Numbered from the stretch's first letter, positions 36,817 to 45,863 are shown. The stretch is DNA of 64,000 nucleotides from JAXDAY01 sp034679345 (GCA_034679345.1 JAXDAY010000017.1:62001-126000); one strand, 5' to 3'. The notes: generated by a model not told the origin, from the sequence alone. Numbers and translations are program-made.

Positions 36817-36843
36817 CGGGGCGCGGCAACCGCGAAGTCCAAG

Positions 36844-37989
36844 TTATCCTTCGCGCGGCGGCCTGTTCTGTGAGCGGATGCCCGGCGGGAGGATCTCGGA
36901 GACCTTCGTCTGCAGGTGGGCGTCCCGGAGAGCCTCGAGCATGTCCTCCCTGCGATCGTAGAGCCTCTTGCAGGGCCGGGGAGGCACGTTCTCGAGCACA
37001 TAGGCGGTGAGCAGCGGCAGGGCGATCGTCGAGTCGCAGTAGACGACGACCGCGTCGGGGAGGCGTTCGGGATCGACCTTGCCCCAGGAGACCGCTTCGG
37101 ACGGGGTCGCGCCCGAGAGGCCTCCCGTGTCGGGTCGAGCGTCGGTGACCTGGAGGAAGTAGTCGTGGCCCTTGTCGGCGATCGCGAGGACCTCCTGGAG
37201 GTGCGGCTCAGTCTGGAGCACGAAGTTCTTGGGCGAACCGCCTCCGAGGATCCAGATGCCGCTCGTCCCCTTGCGCTTCGCGTCGAAGACGATTGATGCC
37301 GTCTCGTTGACGTCAAGATTCGGATCGAGGCTCAGGCGATTCCCCGCCAAGGCGGAGGCGGCGATGTTCATGCCGATGGAGGAGTCGCCGGGTGAGCTCG
37401 TGTAGATGGGAACGGCGCACTCGAATGCGACGGCGAGCAGGCAGCTCTCCTCGATCTTCATCACACGCTCCCGTTCCCGGACGTAGCGCCCCGCGAGGTA
37501 ATGAAACTCAGCCGACGACATCGCCTTCTGAAACGGAGGGGTGGCGACCATCTCGCGGTAGAAGCGGTCTGTGGAGAGGAGGACTTCGTAGTCGAAGAGG
37601 ATGTCGTAGATCCGCACGACCCCTTTCTCGCGCAGCGCCACGTCGTCCAGGAAGGGCGAGCCCTGGTGGAGCGCGAGCCCGAGCCCGAAGTGGGTGTCGT
37701 GGTAGAGGTTCGCGCCGGTCGTCACGATCCAGTCGACATAGCCGCCGCGCAGGAGGGGAGCCAGGCAGGAGATGCCGAGTCCCGCGGGCGTGAGGGCGCC
37801 GGAGAGGGAGAGGCCGACCACCCCGTCGCCGAGCATCATCTTCTCCGCGAGAAGTCGGCCCGCCTCGCGGAGCCGGGCGCCGTTGTACGCGAGAAAGGTC
37901 CGCCGCATCAGATCGCTTACGGACATCCCGGGTCGAATCGGCTCGGGGACGATGCGGGGTCCCTTCAGGAACTCGCTCGGCTGGCTCAT
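36844..37989 (-). CDS. Deoxyhypusine-synthase-like protein
   Basis: The ATG at 37989 is preceded by GAGGAGGAG; the protein is 381 residues. It belongs to the deoxyhypusine synthase fold: SGALTPAGLG, TTGANLYHD, the catalytic-lysine segment LGGGSPK254NF, and TGGLSGATPSEAVSWGKV, which mirrors the NAD-binding end of the eukaryotic enzyme. Bacteria have no eIF5A to modify, and known relatives make homospermidine-type polyamines by the same aminobutyl transfer. A polyamine role is therefore the best guess. No other polyamine gene is nearby. It is divergent from tsaC across 69 bases. Confidence 0.82.
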   Translation of the reverse strand: MSQPSEFLKGPRIVPEPIRPGMSVSDLMRRTFLAYNGARLREAGRLLAEKMMLGDGVVGLSLSGALTPAGLGISCLAPLLRGGYVDWIVTTGANLYHDTHFGLGLALHQGSPFLDDVALREKGVVRIYDILFDYEVLLSTDRFYREMVATPPFQKAMSSAEFHYLAGRYVRERERVMKIEESCLLAVAFECAVPIYTSSPGDSSIGMNIAASALAGNRLSLDPNLDVNETASIVFDAKRKGTSGIWILGGGSPKNFVLQTEPHLQEVLAIADKGHDYFLQVTDARPDTGGLSGATPSEAVSWGKVDPERLPDAVVVYCDSTIALPLLTAYVLENVPPRPCKRLYDRREDMLEALRDAHLQTKVSEILPPGIRSQNRPPREG

Positions 37990-38058
37990 TGTCGACTCCT
38001 CCTCAAGTCCTTGCGCACGGGCCCGAATGGAGTCTAAGGTGCGATCACAAGTTGGGCA

Positions 38059-38754
38059 ATGCCGCCCTGGGGGGAGTCCGTGGCGGAGAAGAAGCACCCA
38101 AGCAAGAATGCCCGTCGAGGAGAGGCCGCGCCGGTCTTCCGCCTGGTCCGGCAGGGGACCTCGATGCGGATCGTCCGATCCCTCATTCCGATCCTGCAGA
38201 ACGGCGGCGTGATCCTGCTACCCACCGACACGATCTACGGGTTCTCGGCTCGATTCGATCGAGAAGATGCGCGGCTGAGGATCCTCGAGATCAAGGGGCC
38301 CGGTCGGCCTCCGGCCATGGTCTCGCTCGTCTCGGGTCTGGAAATGGCCTTCCGCTACGCCGAACCGCCCCACGGCCCGGGTCAGGATCTGCTGCGGGCG
38401 CATTGGCCGGGGCCGCTCACGGCGGTCCTGAGGGCGCGACCTCATGTTCCGCCCGAGTTATGCGGTCCCGGCGACACGCTCGCGTTTCGCTGGCCGGCGT
38501 CCCCTTTTCTCCAGTCCCTCCTGGGAGCCGTAGGAGTGCCGCTTCTCTCGACGTCAGCGAATCGGACCGGGGAGCCGACCGCCAGCCGCTTCGATGAGCT
38601 CGAGAGCGCCTTCGCTGCGGAACTCGACGGTCTCGTGGACGGCGGGGAGTTGCCCGGCTTCGCCTCGACGATCGTCGATCTCACGGGACCCGACCCTCTG
38701 GTGCTGCGATCCGGGGCGATTCCCCTTGGACCCGAGTCGGACGGCTCGGCTTGA
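38059..38754 (+). CDS. tsaC: L-threonylcarbamoyladenylate synthase (TsaC/Sua5/YrdC family)
   Basis: This enzyme makes the threonylcarbamoyl-AMP donor for t6A37 in ANN-decoding tRNAs. YrdC motifs: NGGVILLPTDTIYGFSARFD, EIKGPGRPPAMVSLV (the KGRP loop), WPGPLTAVLRA and STSANRTGEPTA. It lacks the extra Sua5 domain. The start is uncertain: ATG 38059 (231 residues, weak ribosome site) or GTG 38080 (GGGGGAG close upstream); the first 35 residues are a basic extension. A phosphatase, ilvE and glyA follow, recalling the ywlC-ywlE-glyA order of Bacillus. Confidence 0.88.
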   Translation: MPPWGESVAEKKHPSKNARRGEAAPVFRLVRQGTSMRIVRSLIPILQNGGVILLPTDTIYGFSARFDREDARLRILEIKGPGRPPAMVSLVSGLEMAFRYAEPPHGPGQDLLRAHWPGPLTAVLRARPHVPPELCGPGDTLAFRWPASPFLQSLLGAVGVPLLSTSANRTGEPTASRFDELESAFAAELDGLVDGGELPGFASTIVDLTGPDPLVLRSGAIPLGPESDGSA

Positions 38755-38842
38755 CCCCGCGCCGCGACCCTCCATAAACTGGCCTGGATCGACGTGTTCC
38801 GGCGGCGGCGCGTCCACGCTCCGGCGCCCCGAGAGAGGGTGG

Positions 38843-39391
38843 ATGGTTCGAGTTCTTCTCTTGTGCACAGGCAATATCTGCCGCAGCCCGATGGCTGAGG
38901 GGATTCTGCGCGCGTTGCTCCGGCGCGAGGGGTACGCGGGCGAGTTCGTCGTGGAATCGGCAGGCACGCATGCCACGCCCGGGGCCCCGGTCTCGGCGAA
39001 CTCCGTCGAGGTCTCCGCTGAGCGCGGAATCGATATCCGCGGGCACGTCGCCCGCCCTCTGAGCCGGCGGATGGTCGAACGGGCCGATCTGATCCTGGCC
39101 ATGGAGCCCGAGCACGCGGACTTCGCCCGGATGGCCTACTCGGAAGCAGACGGCAAGTGCTTCGTCTTGACCCAGTACTGCGAATCGGAGGGGGATCCGC
39201 TGGGCATTCCCGATCCGATCGGCATGGGCCTGAGTTCCTATCGGGAGACGTTCAGTCGGATCGAGGCCGGCCTGCTAGCCGGTCTCCCCCGTATCCTGGC
39301 GCTCGCGGGAGTCGGTGGGGATCGAAGGGAGCAGAAGACCACAACGGAGATCGCGACTCCGCCGCGAGAGGGAGGGGATGACGATGAGTGA
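38843..39391 (+). CDS. Low-molecular-weight protein phosphatase
   Basis: The ATG at 38843 directly precedes the P-loop C8-T-G-N-I12-C-R14-S; with D124 in IPDPIG this is a complete LMW phosphatase active site. The 182-residue protein carries an extra hydrophilic tail of about 25 residues (GGDRREQKTTTEIATPPRE...). In the arginine phosphatase YwlE a Thr occupies the position equivalent to Ile12 and sets phospho-arginine preference; Ile here favours phospho-tyrosine. No tyrosine kinase is in the window. Its 3' end overlaps ilvE by eight bases. Confidence 0.88.
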   Translation: MVRVLLLCTGNICRSPMAEGILRALLRREGYAGEFVVESAGTHATPGAPVSANSVEVSAERGIDIRGHVARPLSRRMVERADLILAMEPEHADFARMAYSEADGKCFVLTQYCESEGDPLGIPDPIGMGLSSYRETFSRIEAGLLAGLPRILALAGVGGDRREQKTTTEIATPPREGGDDDE

Positions 39392-40310
39392 TCGACTCGC
39401 CGACAAGGTGTGGATGAGCGGGCAGCTGGTGGACTGGGACGATGCGAGGATCCACATCGCATCCCACGTGATTCACTACGGATCGAGCGTCTTCGAGGGG
39501 ATCCGTTGCTACGAGACCCCGCGGGGACCGAGGCTCTTCCGTCTGCACGATCACATCCGGCGCCTCTTCGAATCCGCGCGGATCTATCGCATGGAGATCC
39601 CGTACAGCGCCGAGCAGCTTGAACGCGCCTCGGTGGAGACGATCCTGGCCAATCGGTTCACCGAATGCTATATCCGGCCGGTCGTCTATCGGGGACTCGG
39701 TGGGGTCGGAGTCAACCCCCTGCACAACCGGACCGAGGTGTCGGTCCTGACCTGGAAGTGGGGGAAGTATCTGGGAGCCGAGGCCCTCGAGAAGGGAATC
39801 GACGTCTGCGTCTCCTCCTGGAATCGCCAGAGCGCGAATACCTTCCCTCCGATCGCCAAATGCGGCTCCAACTACATGAACAGCCAGCTGATCAAGATGG
39901 AGGCGATTCTGAACGGCTACGTGGAGGGGATCGCCTTGGGCAGCGACGGGTGCGTGAGCGAGGGATCGGGCGAGAACTTCTTCCTGGTGCGTGACGGGGT
40001 TCTCTACACGCCTCCACTCTCCTCCAGCATCCTGCTCGGAATCACGCGGGACTCCGTGATCCATCTGGCGAAGGAGATCGGCGTCGAGGTGCGGGAACAG
40101 CGGATCCCGCGCGGACTTCTCTATATCGCCGAGGAGGCGTTCTTCACCGGGACCGCCGCGGAGATCTCGCCCATTCGCTCCATCGATCGAATCCCGATCG
40201 GGGAGGGGAAGGTGGGACCGATCACGAAGCGGCTCCAAGAGGTATTCTTCGGGCTGATCCACGGCGATGTCGCGGATGAGCACGGCTGGCTGCAGTCGCT
40301 GGAACTGTGA
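39384..40310 (+). CDS. ilvE: Branched-chain amino acid aminotransferase
   Basis: This class IV PLP aminotransferase (308 residues) catalyses the last step of Val, Leu and Ile synthesis. The ATG at 39384 is best placed for the GGAGGGG site; another ATG six bases earlier is too close. Features: HVIHYGSSVFEGIRCY, RLHDHIRRLFES, PLP-binding Lys159 in PPIAKCGSNYMNSQ, SEGSGENFFLVRDG, and EAFFTGTAAEISPI. It overlaps the phosphatase gene and is followed directly by glyA. Confidence 0.94.
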   Translation: MSDRLADKVWMSGQLVDWDDARIHIASHVIHYGSSVFEGIRCYETPRGPRLFRLHDHIRRLFESARIYRMEIPYSAEQLERASVETILANRFTECYIRPVVYRGLGGVGVNPLHNRTEVSVLTWKWGKYLGAEALEKGIDVCVSSWNRQSANTFPPIAKCGSNYMNSQLIKMEAILNGYVEGIALGSDGCVSEGSGENFFLVRDGVLYTPPLSSSILLGITRDSVIHLAKEIGVEVREQRIPRGLLYIAEEAFFTGTAAEISPIRSIDRIPIGEGKVGPITKRLQEVFFGLIHGDVADEHGWLQSLEL

Positions 40311-40321
40311 GGAGTGATGGG

Positions 40322-41563
40322 ATGGGATACCTGAGCACGATCGATTCGGAAGTCGCCGCCGCGATCGACGGAGAGCTTGCGCGGCAGCGGAACACACTCG
40401 AGATGATCGCCTCCGAGAACTTCACTCATCCGGCCGTGCTCGAGGCGGTGGGATCGGTCATGACGAACAAGTACGCCGAAGGGTATCCGGCGAAGCGCTA
40501 CTACGGCGGGTGCGAGTTCGTCGATCAAGTGGAAGAGCTCGCCCGGGACCGGGCGGTCCGCCTCTTCGGCGCCGATCATGCCAATGTGCAGCCGCACAGC
40601 GGAAGTTCGGCGAATCTCACCGCGTACTTCTCGCTCCTCGAGCCGGGCGACACGATCCTCGGGATGAACCTCTCCCACGGGGGGCATCTGACGCATGGCC
40701 ATCCGGTGAACTTCTCCGGGCGCTTCTTCAAGGTCGTGGCCTACGGAGTCAGTCCCGAGACAAAGATGATCGACTACGATGAGCTTGCTCGGCTGGCGCG
40801 GGAGCACCACCCGAAGCTCATCCTGGCCGGCGCGAGCGCCTACGGGCGGACGATCGATTTTCCCCGCTTCCGCGCGATCGCCGATGAGATCGGCGCCTAT
40901 CTGATGGTGGACATGGCGCACATCGCGGGGCTGGTCGCCGCCGGCGTGCACCCGAGCCCCGTGCCCCACGCCGATGTCGTCACCTCGACGACGCACAAGA
41001 CCCTCCGCGGCCCACGCTCCGGTTTCATTCTGACCAAGGAGACCCACCGCGAGGCGATCGACAAGACCTCCTTCCCGGGGATGCAGGGCGGGCCCTTGAT
41101 GCATGTGATCGCCGGCAAGGCCGTCTGCTTCAAGCTGGCGATGAGCGAGGAGTTCAAGGTTTATCAGAGACAGGTCGTCGCCAACGCCAAACGCCTCGCC
41201 GAGCGGATCGTCGCGCGCGGGTTCGATGTGGTCAGCGGCGGCACCGACACCCATCTGTTCCTCGTGGACCTCTCCTCGCGCGATCTGACCGGCAGCAAGG
41301 CGCAGCGCTGGCTCGAGTCGGCGGGGATCACCGTGAACCGCAACACCGTTCCCTTCGACAAGCAGAAGCCGTTCATCACGAGCGGGATACGCGTCGGCAC
41401 CCCGGCGCTCACCACGCGTGGGATGGCGCAGACGGAGATGGACCGGATCGCGGGGTTCATCTGCGACGTCCTTGAGGCTCAGGGCGAGGAGAGCGTCGTC
41501 GGCAGGGTGCGGCGCGAGGTTGCCGATCTGGCGAGCGCCTTCCCGCTCTATCCCGAGCTCTAG
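40322..41563 (+). CDS. glyA: Serine hydroxymethyltransferase
   Basis: GlyA interconverts serine and glycine and loads tetrahydrofolate with a one-carbon unit, feeding purD/purE and the MTHFR fusion. From ATG 40322 (GAGGAG seven bases upstream) it is 413 residues; a GTG at 40307 overlapping the ilvE stop is the alternative. Motifs: LEMIASENFTHPAVLEA, NKYAEGYPAKRYYGG, NVQPHSGSSAN, VDMAHIAGLVAAG, and PLP Lys226 in STTHKTLRGPRSG. Confidence 0.96.
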   Translation: MGYLSTIDSEVAAAIDGELARQRNTLEMIASENFTHPAVLEAVGSVMTNKYAEGYPAKRYYGGCEFVDQVEELARDRAVRLFGADHANVQPHSGSSANLTAYFSLLEPGDTILGMNLSHGGHLTHGHPVNFSGRFFKVVAYGVSPETKMIDYDELARLAREHHPKLILAGASAYGRTIDFPRFRAIADEIGAYLMVDMAHIAGLVAAGVHPSPVPHADVVTSTTHKTLRGPRSGFILTKETHREAIDKTSFPGMQGGPLMHVIAGKAVCFKLAMSEEFKVYQRQVVANAKRLAERIVARGFDVVSGGTDTHLFLVDLSSRDLTGSKAQRWLESAGITVNRNTVPFDKQKPFITSGIRVGTPALTTRGMAQTEMDRIAGFICDVLEAQGEESVVGRVRREVADLASAFPLYPEL

Positions 41564-41576
41564 AGAGGAGAGGCGA

Positions 41577-41924
41577 ATGACGCCGGACTGCATCTTCTGC
41601 CGGATCGCCGCCGGGGAGATACCGGCGCGGAAGGTCTACGAGGATGAGTCGTTCTTCGCCTTCCACGACATCTCTCCGCAGGCGCCGGTGCACATCCTGC
41701 TCATCCCGAAGGCGCATATCCCGGCGCTGGACGATCTCTCCGCGGCGAATGCGCCCCTGATGGGGGATCTGCTCCTCAAGGCGGTCGCGATCGCCCGCGA
41801 TCAGGGGCTCTCGGAGTCGGGGTATCGGATCGTGGCCAACTGCCGGGAGGGGGCGGGGCAGAGCGTCTTTCACATCCACTTCCACATCCTCGGCGGCCGG
41901 CCGATGGGCTGGCCCCCGGGCTAA
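41577..41924 (+). CDS. HIT-family nucleotide-binding protein (HinT type)
   Basis: This 115-residue protein starts at 41577 behind GAGAGGAGAGG. It carries C5-x2-C8 at the N-terminus (DCIFCRI) and the histidine triad H99-x-H101-x-H103 in FHIHFHILGGRP, so it is a phosphoramidase or nucleotidyl hydrolase of the HinT branch. Its cellular substrate is not evident. It lies 14 bases after glyA and is likely cotranscribed with it. Confidence 0.93.
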   Translation: MTPDCIFCRIAAGEIPARKVYEDESFFAFHDISPQAPVHILLIPKAHIPALDDLSAANAPLMGDLLLKAVAIARDQGLSESGYRIVANCREGAGQSVFHIHFHILGGRPMGWPPG

Positions 41925-41931
41925 GCGGCGT

Positions 41932-41949
41932 CCGGAACCGCTGTTCCGG
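41932..41949 (+). terminator. Terminator-like hairpin between the HIT gene and moxR
   Basis: CCGGAAC (41932-41938) pairs perfectly with GTTCCGG (41943-41949) around a CGCT loop, eight bases after the HIT stop. There is no T-run afterwards, so it is either a non-canonical terminator or a processing hairpin at the start of the Bat operon leader. Confidence 0.35.
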
Positions 41950-41988
41950 GCAGCGTGTAACAACTGATCGCTTCCCAAGGAGGAAGGC

Positions 41989-42975
41989 GTGCATCCTGAA
42001 ATTCGCCAGGTCCAGGATATGGTCGAGAGGGAGTCGGAGGCGGTCCGGAGGATCCGGATCGAGATGGCGAGTCACGTCGTGGGGCAGGATGCCCTGGTCC
42101 TTCGTCTGCTGGTAGGGCTCTTGGCCGACGGGCACCTCCTGCTCGAGGGCGTGCCGGGGCTCGCGAAGACCCTCGCGGTCAAGAGCCTCGCCGCGACGTT
42201 GAACGCGACTTTCGCCCGCGTCCAGTTCACGCCGGACCTTCTGCCCGCCGATCTGATCGGCACCTTGGTCTATAACCCGAAGAGCGCCGAGTTCGCGACG
42301 CGCAAGGGTCCGATCTTCGCGCATATGGTCCTGGCCGATGAGATCAACCGCGCCCCCGCGAAAGTCCAGAGCGCGCTGCTCGAGGCGATGCAGGAGCGGC
42401 AAGTGACGATCGGCGACGCGACGCACCCGCTTCCCGAGCCGTTTCTCGTGCTGGCGACCCAGAACCCGATCGAGCAGGAGGGGACCTATCCGCTCCCGGA
42501 AGCGCAGCTCGACCGTTTCCTGCTCAAGGTCAAGGTCGACTACCCGTCGCGCCAGGAAGAGAAGGAGATCCTGGATCGCATGACAGGCGCTCCGCTGCCG
42601 CCCATCCGCCCGGTCGTCGCGATCGAGGAGCTGATGCGCGCTCGCGGCGTGGTGCGGATGATCTATGTCGACGAGAAGATACGCGAGTATGTCCTGGATC
42701 TCGTCGCCGCGACGCGTCGGCCGAAGGAGTATGGGCTGGACCTGTCCTCCTGGATCTCCTACGGCGCGAGTCCCCGGGCGACTCTCTATCTCACCACCTC
42801 GGCGAAGGCCCATGCCTTCATCCACGGGCGCGCCTACGTGACCCCCGACGACGTGAAGGCCCTGGCCCTGGACGTGCTCCGGCACCGGATCCTGACCACG
42901 TATGAGGCGGAGGCGAAGGAGATCACCTCCGAGGAGATCGCCAGGCGGATCCTGGAGACGGTAGCGGTTCCATGA
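41989..42975 (+). CDS. MoxR-family AAA+ ATPase
   Basis: This MoxR ATPase (328 residues) uses a GTG start behind AAGGAGGAAGGC. It has Walker A GVPGLAKT (54-61), QFTPDLLPADLIGT, Walker B VLADEINRAP, the helix-2 insert region KVQSALLEAMQERQVTI, sensor TQNPIEQEGTYPLPEAQLDRF, and a C-terminal lid domain. MoxR proteins act as chaperones that remodel or metallate partners carrying von Willebrand A domains, which here are encoded just downstream. It overlaps the DUF58 gene as ATGA. Confidence 0.93.
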   Translation: MHPEIRQVQDMVERESEAVRRIRIEMASHVVGQDALVLRLLVGLLADGHLLLEGVPGLAKTLAVKSLAATLNATFARVQFTPDLLPADLIGTLVYNPKSAEFATRKGPIFAHMVLADEINRAPAKVQSALLEAMQERQVTIGDATHPLPEPFLVLATQNPIEQEGTYPLPEAQLDRFLLKVKVDYPSRQEEKEILDRMTGAPLPPIRPVVAIEELMRARGVVRMIYVDEKIREYVLDLVAATRRPKEYGLDLSSWISYGASPRATLYLTTSAKAHAFIHGRAYVTPDDVKALALDVLRHRILTTYEAEAKEITSEEIARRILETVAVP

Positions 42976-43925
42976 GGCTTCGGCTCTTCTCCGCGCCTCC
43001 TGCGCCTGAGGCGAGGACGACCGGAGGCGAAGAGCGCGCGCTGGAGATCCTCCGCGATGTCCGCAGGATCGAGATCCAGAGCAAGCGGCTCGTCCACGAT
43101 CTCTTCAGCGGGCAGTACCACGCGGTCTTCAAGGGGCGCGGCATCGAGTTCGCTGACGTCCGCGAATACGTGCCGGGGGACGACGTGCGCGGAATCGACT
43201 GGAACGTGACCGCACGGATGGATCGTCCCTTCGTCAAGCAGTTTCACGAGGAGCGCGAGAGGACGGTCGTCTTTCTCGTCGATCTTTCGCGCTCGATGCG
43301 GATCGGCTCTCGCGGGGCCGAGGCGGTGACGAGCGCCGCGGCGCGTGTCGCAGCCCTTCTCGCCTTCTCGGCCGCGGCGAACCAGGACAAGGTGGGATTG
43401 CTCCTGTTCTCCGAGGCGCCCGAGCGATGGGTGCCGCCCAGGAAGGGACGATCGCACCTGCTTCGAATCATCCGGGACATCCTCGTGCACCAACCGGCCG
43501 CGCGCGGGACATCGATCCGCCTCGCCCTCGAGCACGCGACGCGCATCCTTCGCCGACGGAGTCTCGTGTTCCTCGTCTCCGATTTCCTGCAGGACGACGC
43601 CTACGGTCCGGCCCTCGCTATCGCCGCGCGCAAGCACGAGCTGATTCCGATCGTTCTCCTCGACCCGTTGACCTTGCGTCTCGAGTCGGCGCGGCTTGTC
43701 GACTTCGAGGATCCTGAGACGGGGGAGCGGCGGGTCGTGGACACTTCAGACGCGCGGACGCGCCGCGAGCACGAGGCGATCCTCCAGGAGCGGCGGGAAC
43801 GCAGAGCGATGAGGTTTCGCGATGCGGGCGTATCGGGCATCGAGATTCCGGTGGACGGAGATCCGTCCGAACCGCTGATGGCCTACTTCCGACGACGGGA
43901 GAGGTGGCGTGCGGCGGGTCGCTGA
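42972..43925 (+). CDS. DUF58 domain protein (vWA-like)
   Basis: This 317-residue soluble protein has the DUF58 core: FKGRGIEFADVREYVPGDDVRGIDWNVTA is contiguous in the family (cited here as landmarks GRGIEFADVREY and DVRGIDWN), followed by VVFLVDLSRSM, a partial MIDAS-type DxSxS. It has no membrane helix, unlike many relatives. The partner is very probably the MoxR ATPase encoded upstream with a four-base overlap. Its 3' end overlaps the next GTG start by 17 bases. Confidence 0.9.
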   Translation: MRLRLFSAPPAPEARTTGGEERALEILRDVRRIEIQSKRLVHDLFSGQYHAVFKGRGIEFADVREYVPGDDVRGIDWNVTARMDRPFVKQFHEERERTVVFLVDLSRSMRIGSRGAEAVTSAAARVAALLAFSAAANQDKVGLLLFSEAPERWVPPRKGRSHLLRIIRDILVHQPAARGTSIRLALEHATRILRRRSLVFLVSDFLQDDAYGPALAIAARKHELIPIVLLDPLTLRLESARLVDFEDPETGERRVVDTSDARTRREHEAILQERRERRAMRFRDAGVSGIEIPVDGDPSEPLMAYFRRRERWRAAGR

Positions 43926-44871
43926 AGTCGCGCTGCTGGTCCTTGTGGGCCTGTCGTGCGGCGGCGCGCAGGATGGCGTTCCCCTGCGCGCGGGGCTTCG
44001 AGCGAGCGCGCGGCCCGATTCGGCCGGTCTCGGGGATCCGGTGCGGCTCACCGTGGAGGCGGTCTTGCCCGGAGGCGCGCGCGGGCGCGTCGTGGTCGAG
44101 GGCGACTCGATCGGCGGCTGGAAGGTTCTCGACGCAGGCAGGCCTCGGTTGCGCGAGCGGGAAGGACTGCGCGTCCTTCGCCAGGAGCTTCGCGTCGCCG
44201 CCTTCCGCCTCGGCGAGGCGGGACCCGACTCGCTGAGGGTCCTCGCCGTGAGCGCCGCGGGGGAAACGCTGGTGCTGGCCGGACCGGCGCCGCGGCTCAG
44301 GATCGGAGGCCAGATCGCTCCAGGCGAGCCCGTCGACGTCTCGGCCGCGAAGGAGATCCGCGACGTCGTCTCCACCGGATTGCCTGGATGGATTCTCTAT
44401 GCGGTCGCCGCAGCGCTCGTGATCGCGATTCTCGTCTACTTCAGGGGCCGCCTGCGGCGCAGGGGGAAGGAGATTGTCGAGGTCGCGCCGGCGGGTCCGA
44501 CTCCGGAAGAGGAGTTCGAGGCCGCGATCGCGCGCCTGCTCTCCGAGCGTCTTCTCGAGCGTGGCGAAGTCCAGGCCTTCTACTATGGGGTCTCGGCGGC
44601 CGTGCGTCGCTACCTCGAGCGGGTTCATGGTTTGCCGCTTCTCGAGTCGACTTCCGCGGAGGTCCTCGATCTCCTCGGGCCGAGGATGGGGACCACGGAG
44701 TCGCGCGAGGCCCTCTCCGCGTGGCTGCGCGAGGGAGATCTCGTCAAGTACGCCCGTCTCGACCGTCTCGCGGCGGAGGCGGGCGGCTACCTCGATCGCT
44801 CCAGAGATCTCATCCGTCTGCTCGCAGCGGCCGCCGGGGCGTCGCAGGAGATCAGGGAGGCGCAGGGATGA
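43909..44871 (+). CDS. DUF4381/BatD-like membrane protein of the Bat operon
   Basis: The GTG start at 43909 lies within the DUF58 gene. The 320-residue product has an N-terminal signal or anchor with an early cysteine (LVGLSCGG), an extracytoplasmic beta-rich region (30-150), one membrane helix (GWILYAVAAALVIAILVYF) and a cytoplasmic helical part with EFEAAIARLL, YYGVSAAVRRYLERVHGL and EVLDLLG. This layout matches the DUF4381-type proteins often found between DUF58 and BatA genes. Exact role unknown; it probably scaffolds the vWA proteins. ATGA overlap with batA. Confidence 0.75.
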   Translation: MRRVAEVALLVLVGLSCGGAQDGVPLRAGLRASARPDSAGLGDPVRLTVEAVLPGGARGRVVVEGDSIGGWKVLDAGRPRLREREGLRVLRQELRVAAFRLGEAGPDSLRVLAVSAAGETLVLAGPAPRLRIGGQIAPGEPVDVSAAKEIRDVVSTGLPGWILYAVAAALVIAILVYFRGRLRRRGKEIVEVAPAGPTPEEEFEAAIARLLSERLLERGEVQAFYYGVSAAVRRYLERVHGLPLLESTSAEVLDLLGPRMGTTESREALSAWLREGDLVKYARLDRLAAEAGGYLDRSRDLIRLLAAAAGASQEIREAQG

Positions 44872-45854
44872 GCTTCGCCTATCCGTGGGTCCTGGCGCTC
44901 CTGTCCCTCCCCCTGCTGATGGCGATCCGGTGGCTGCGCCGGCGCGAGCGCCTGGAGCCTTCCATCCTGCTCCCCGACGTCGCGAAGCTCCCGCGGCGCG
45001 CCTCGCTCCGCGCCCGCGCCCGGGCGATCCTCCCCATCCTGCGAGCCCTCGCCCTTGTCGTGGTCGTGATCGCCCTCGCGCGTCCGCGATACGGCGAGAG
45101 CGAGACGGTGGTCATCTCCGAGGGGATCGACATCATGCTTGCCCTCGACATCTCCGGCAGCATGCAGGCCGAGGACTTCCAGCCGGACAATAGGCTTGCG
45201 GTGGCCAAGCGCGTCGCCCGCGAGTTCATCGGGGCGAGGCGCGGCGACCGGATCGGCCTCGTCGTCTTCGCTTCGAACGCCTACACGCAGTGCCCGCTGA
45301 CGACCGACACCCCGGTTCTACAGTCGATGCTCGACACGGTCGACTTCGGCGACGTCAAGGATGGAACCGCTGTCGGCATGGCGATCGCGACAGGGGTCAA
45401 CCGTCTGCGCGAGGCGGTGTCGAAGAGCCGCGTTCTGATCCTCCTGACCGACGGACGCAACAACTCCGGAGTCGTCGATCCGATCACCGCGGCCCGCCTC
45501 GCGAAGGCGGTCGGGGTGCGGGTCCACACGATTGGCGCGGGCTCGCAGGGGGAGGCTCCGGTTCCCGTGGACGATCCCGTCTTCGGCCGCCGCTACGTCA
45601 TGATGCCGATGCAGGTCGACGAGGAAAGCCTGCGCCAGGTGGCGGAAGTCACGGGAGGCTCGTATTTCCGGGCGACCGACGCGGATGCCCTGGAGCGGAT
45701 CTACCGGCAGATCGACGCGATGGAGAAAACGCGCGTGGAGACGAAGACCTATGTGGAGTACAGCGAAGTGGGCGGCACGCTCCTGCTGCCCGCCCTGCTC
45801 CTGGTGCTCCTCGAGCTGCTGCTCGGCCTCGGGCCGCTGCGGAAGCTGCCGTAG
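44868..45854 (+). CDS. batA: BatA: membrane-anchored von Willebrand A protein
   Basis: The 328-residue protein has two N-terminal membrane helices (5-22 and 54-72), a periplasmic-facing vWA domain with an intact MIDAS (D94-I-S96-G-S98, DGTAVGMA, LLTDGRNN) and a C-terminal helix. BatA belongs to the Bacteroides aerotolerance family, linked to survival of oxygen or other envelope stress. It starts in an ATGA overlap with the previous gene; batB follows after nine bases. Confidence 0.9.
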   Translation: MSFAYPWVLALLSLPLLMAIRWLRRRERLEPSILLPDVAKLPRRASLRARARAILPILRALALVVVVIALARPRYGESETVVISEGIDIMLALDISGSMQAEDFQPDNRLAVAKRVAREFIGARRGDRIGLVVFASNAYTQCPLTTDTPVLQSMLDTVDFGDVKDGTAVGMAIATGVNRLREAVSKSRVLILLTDGRNNSGVVDPITAARLAKAVGVRVHTIGAGSQGEAPVPVDDPVFGRRYVMMPMQVDEESLRQVAEVTGGSYFRATDADALERIYRQIDAMEKTRVETKTYVEYSEVGGTLLLPALLLVLLELLLGLGPLRKLP

Positions 45855-45863
45855 GAGCCGGCC

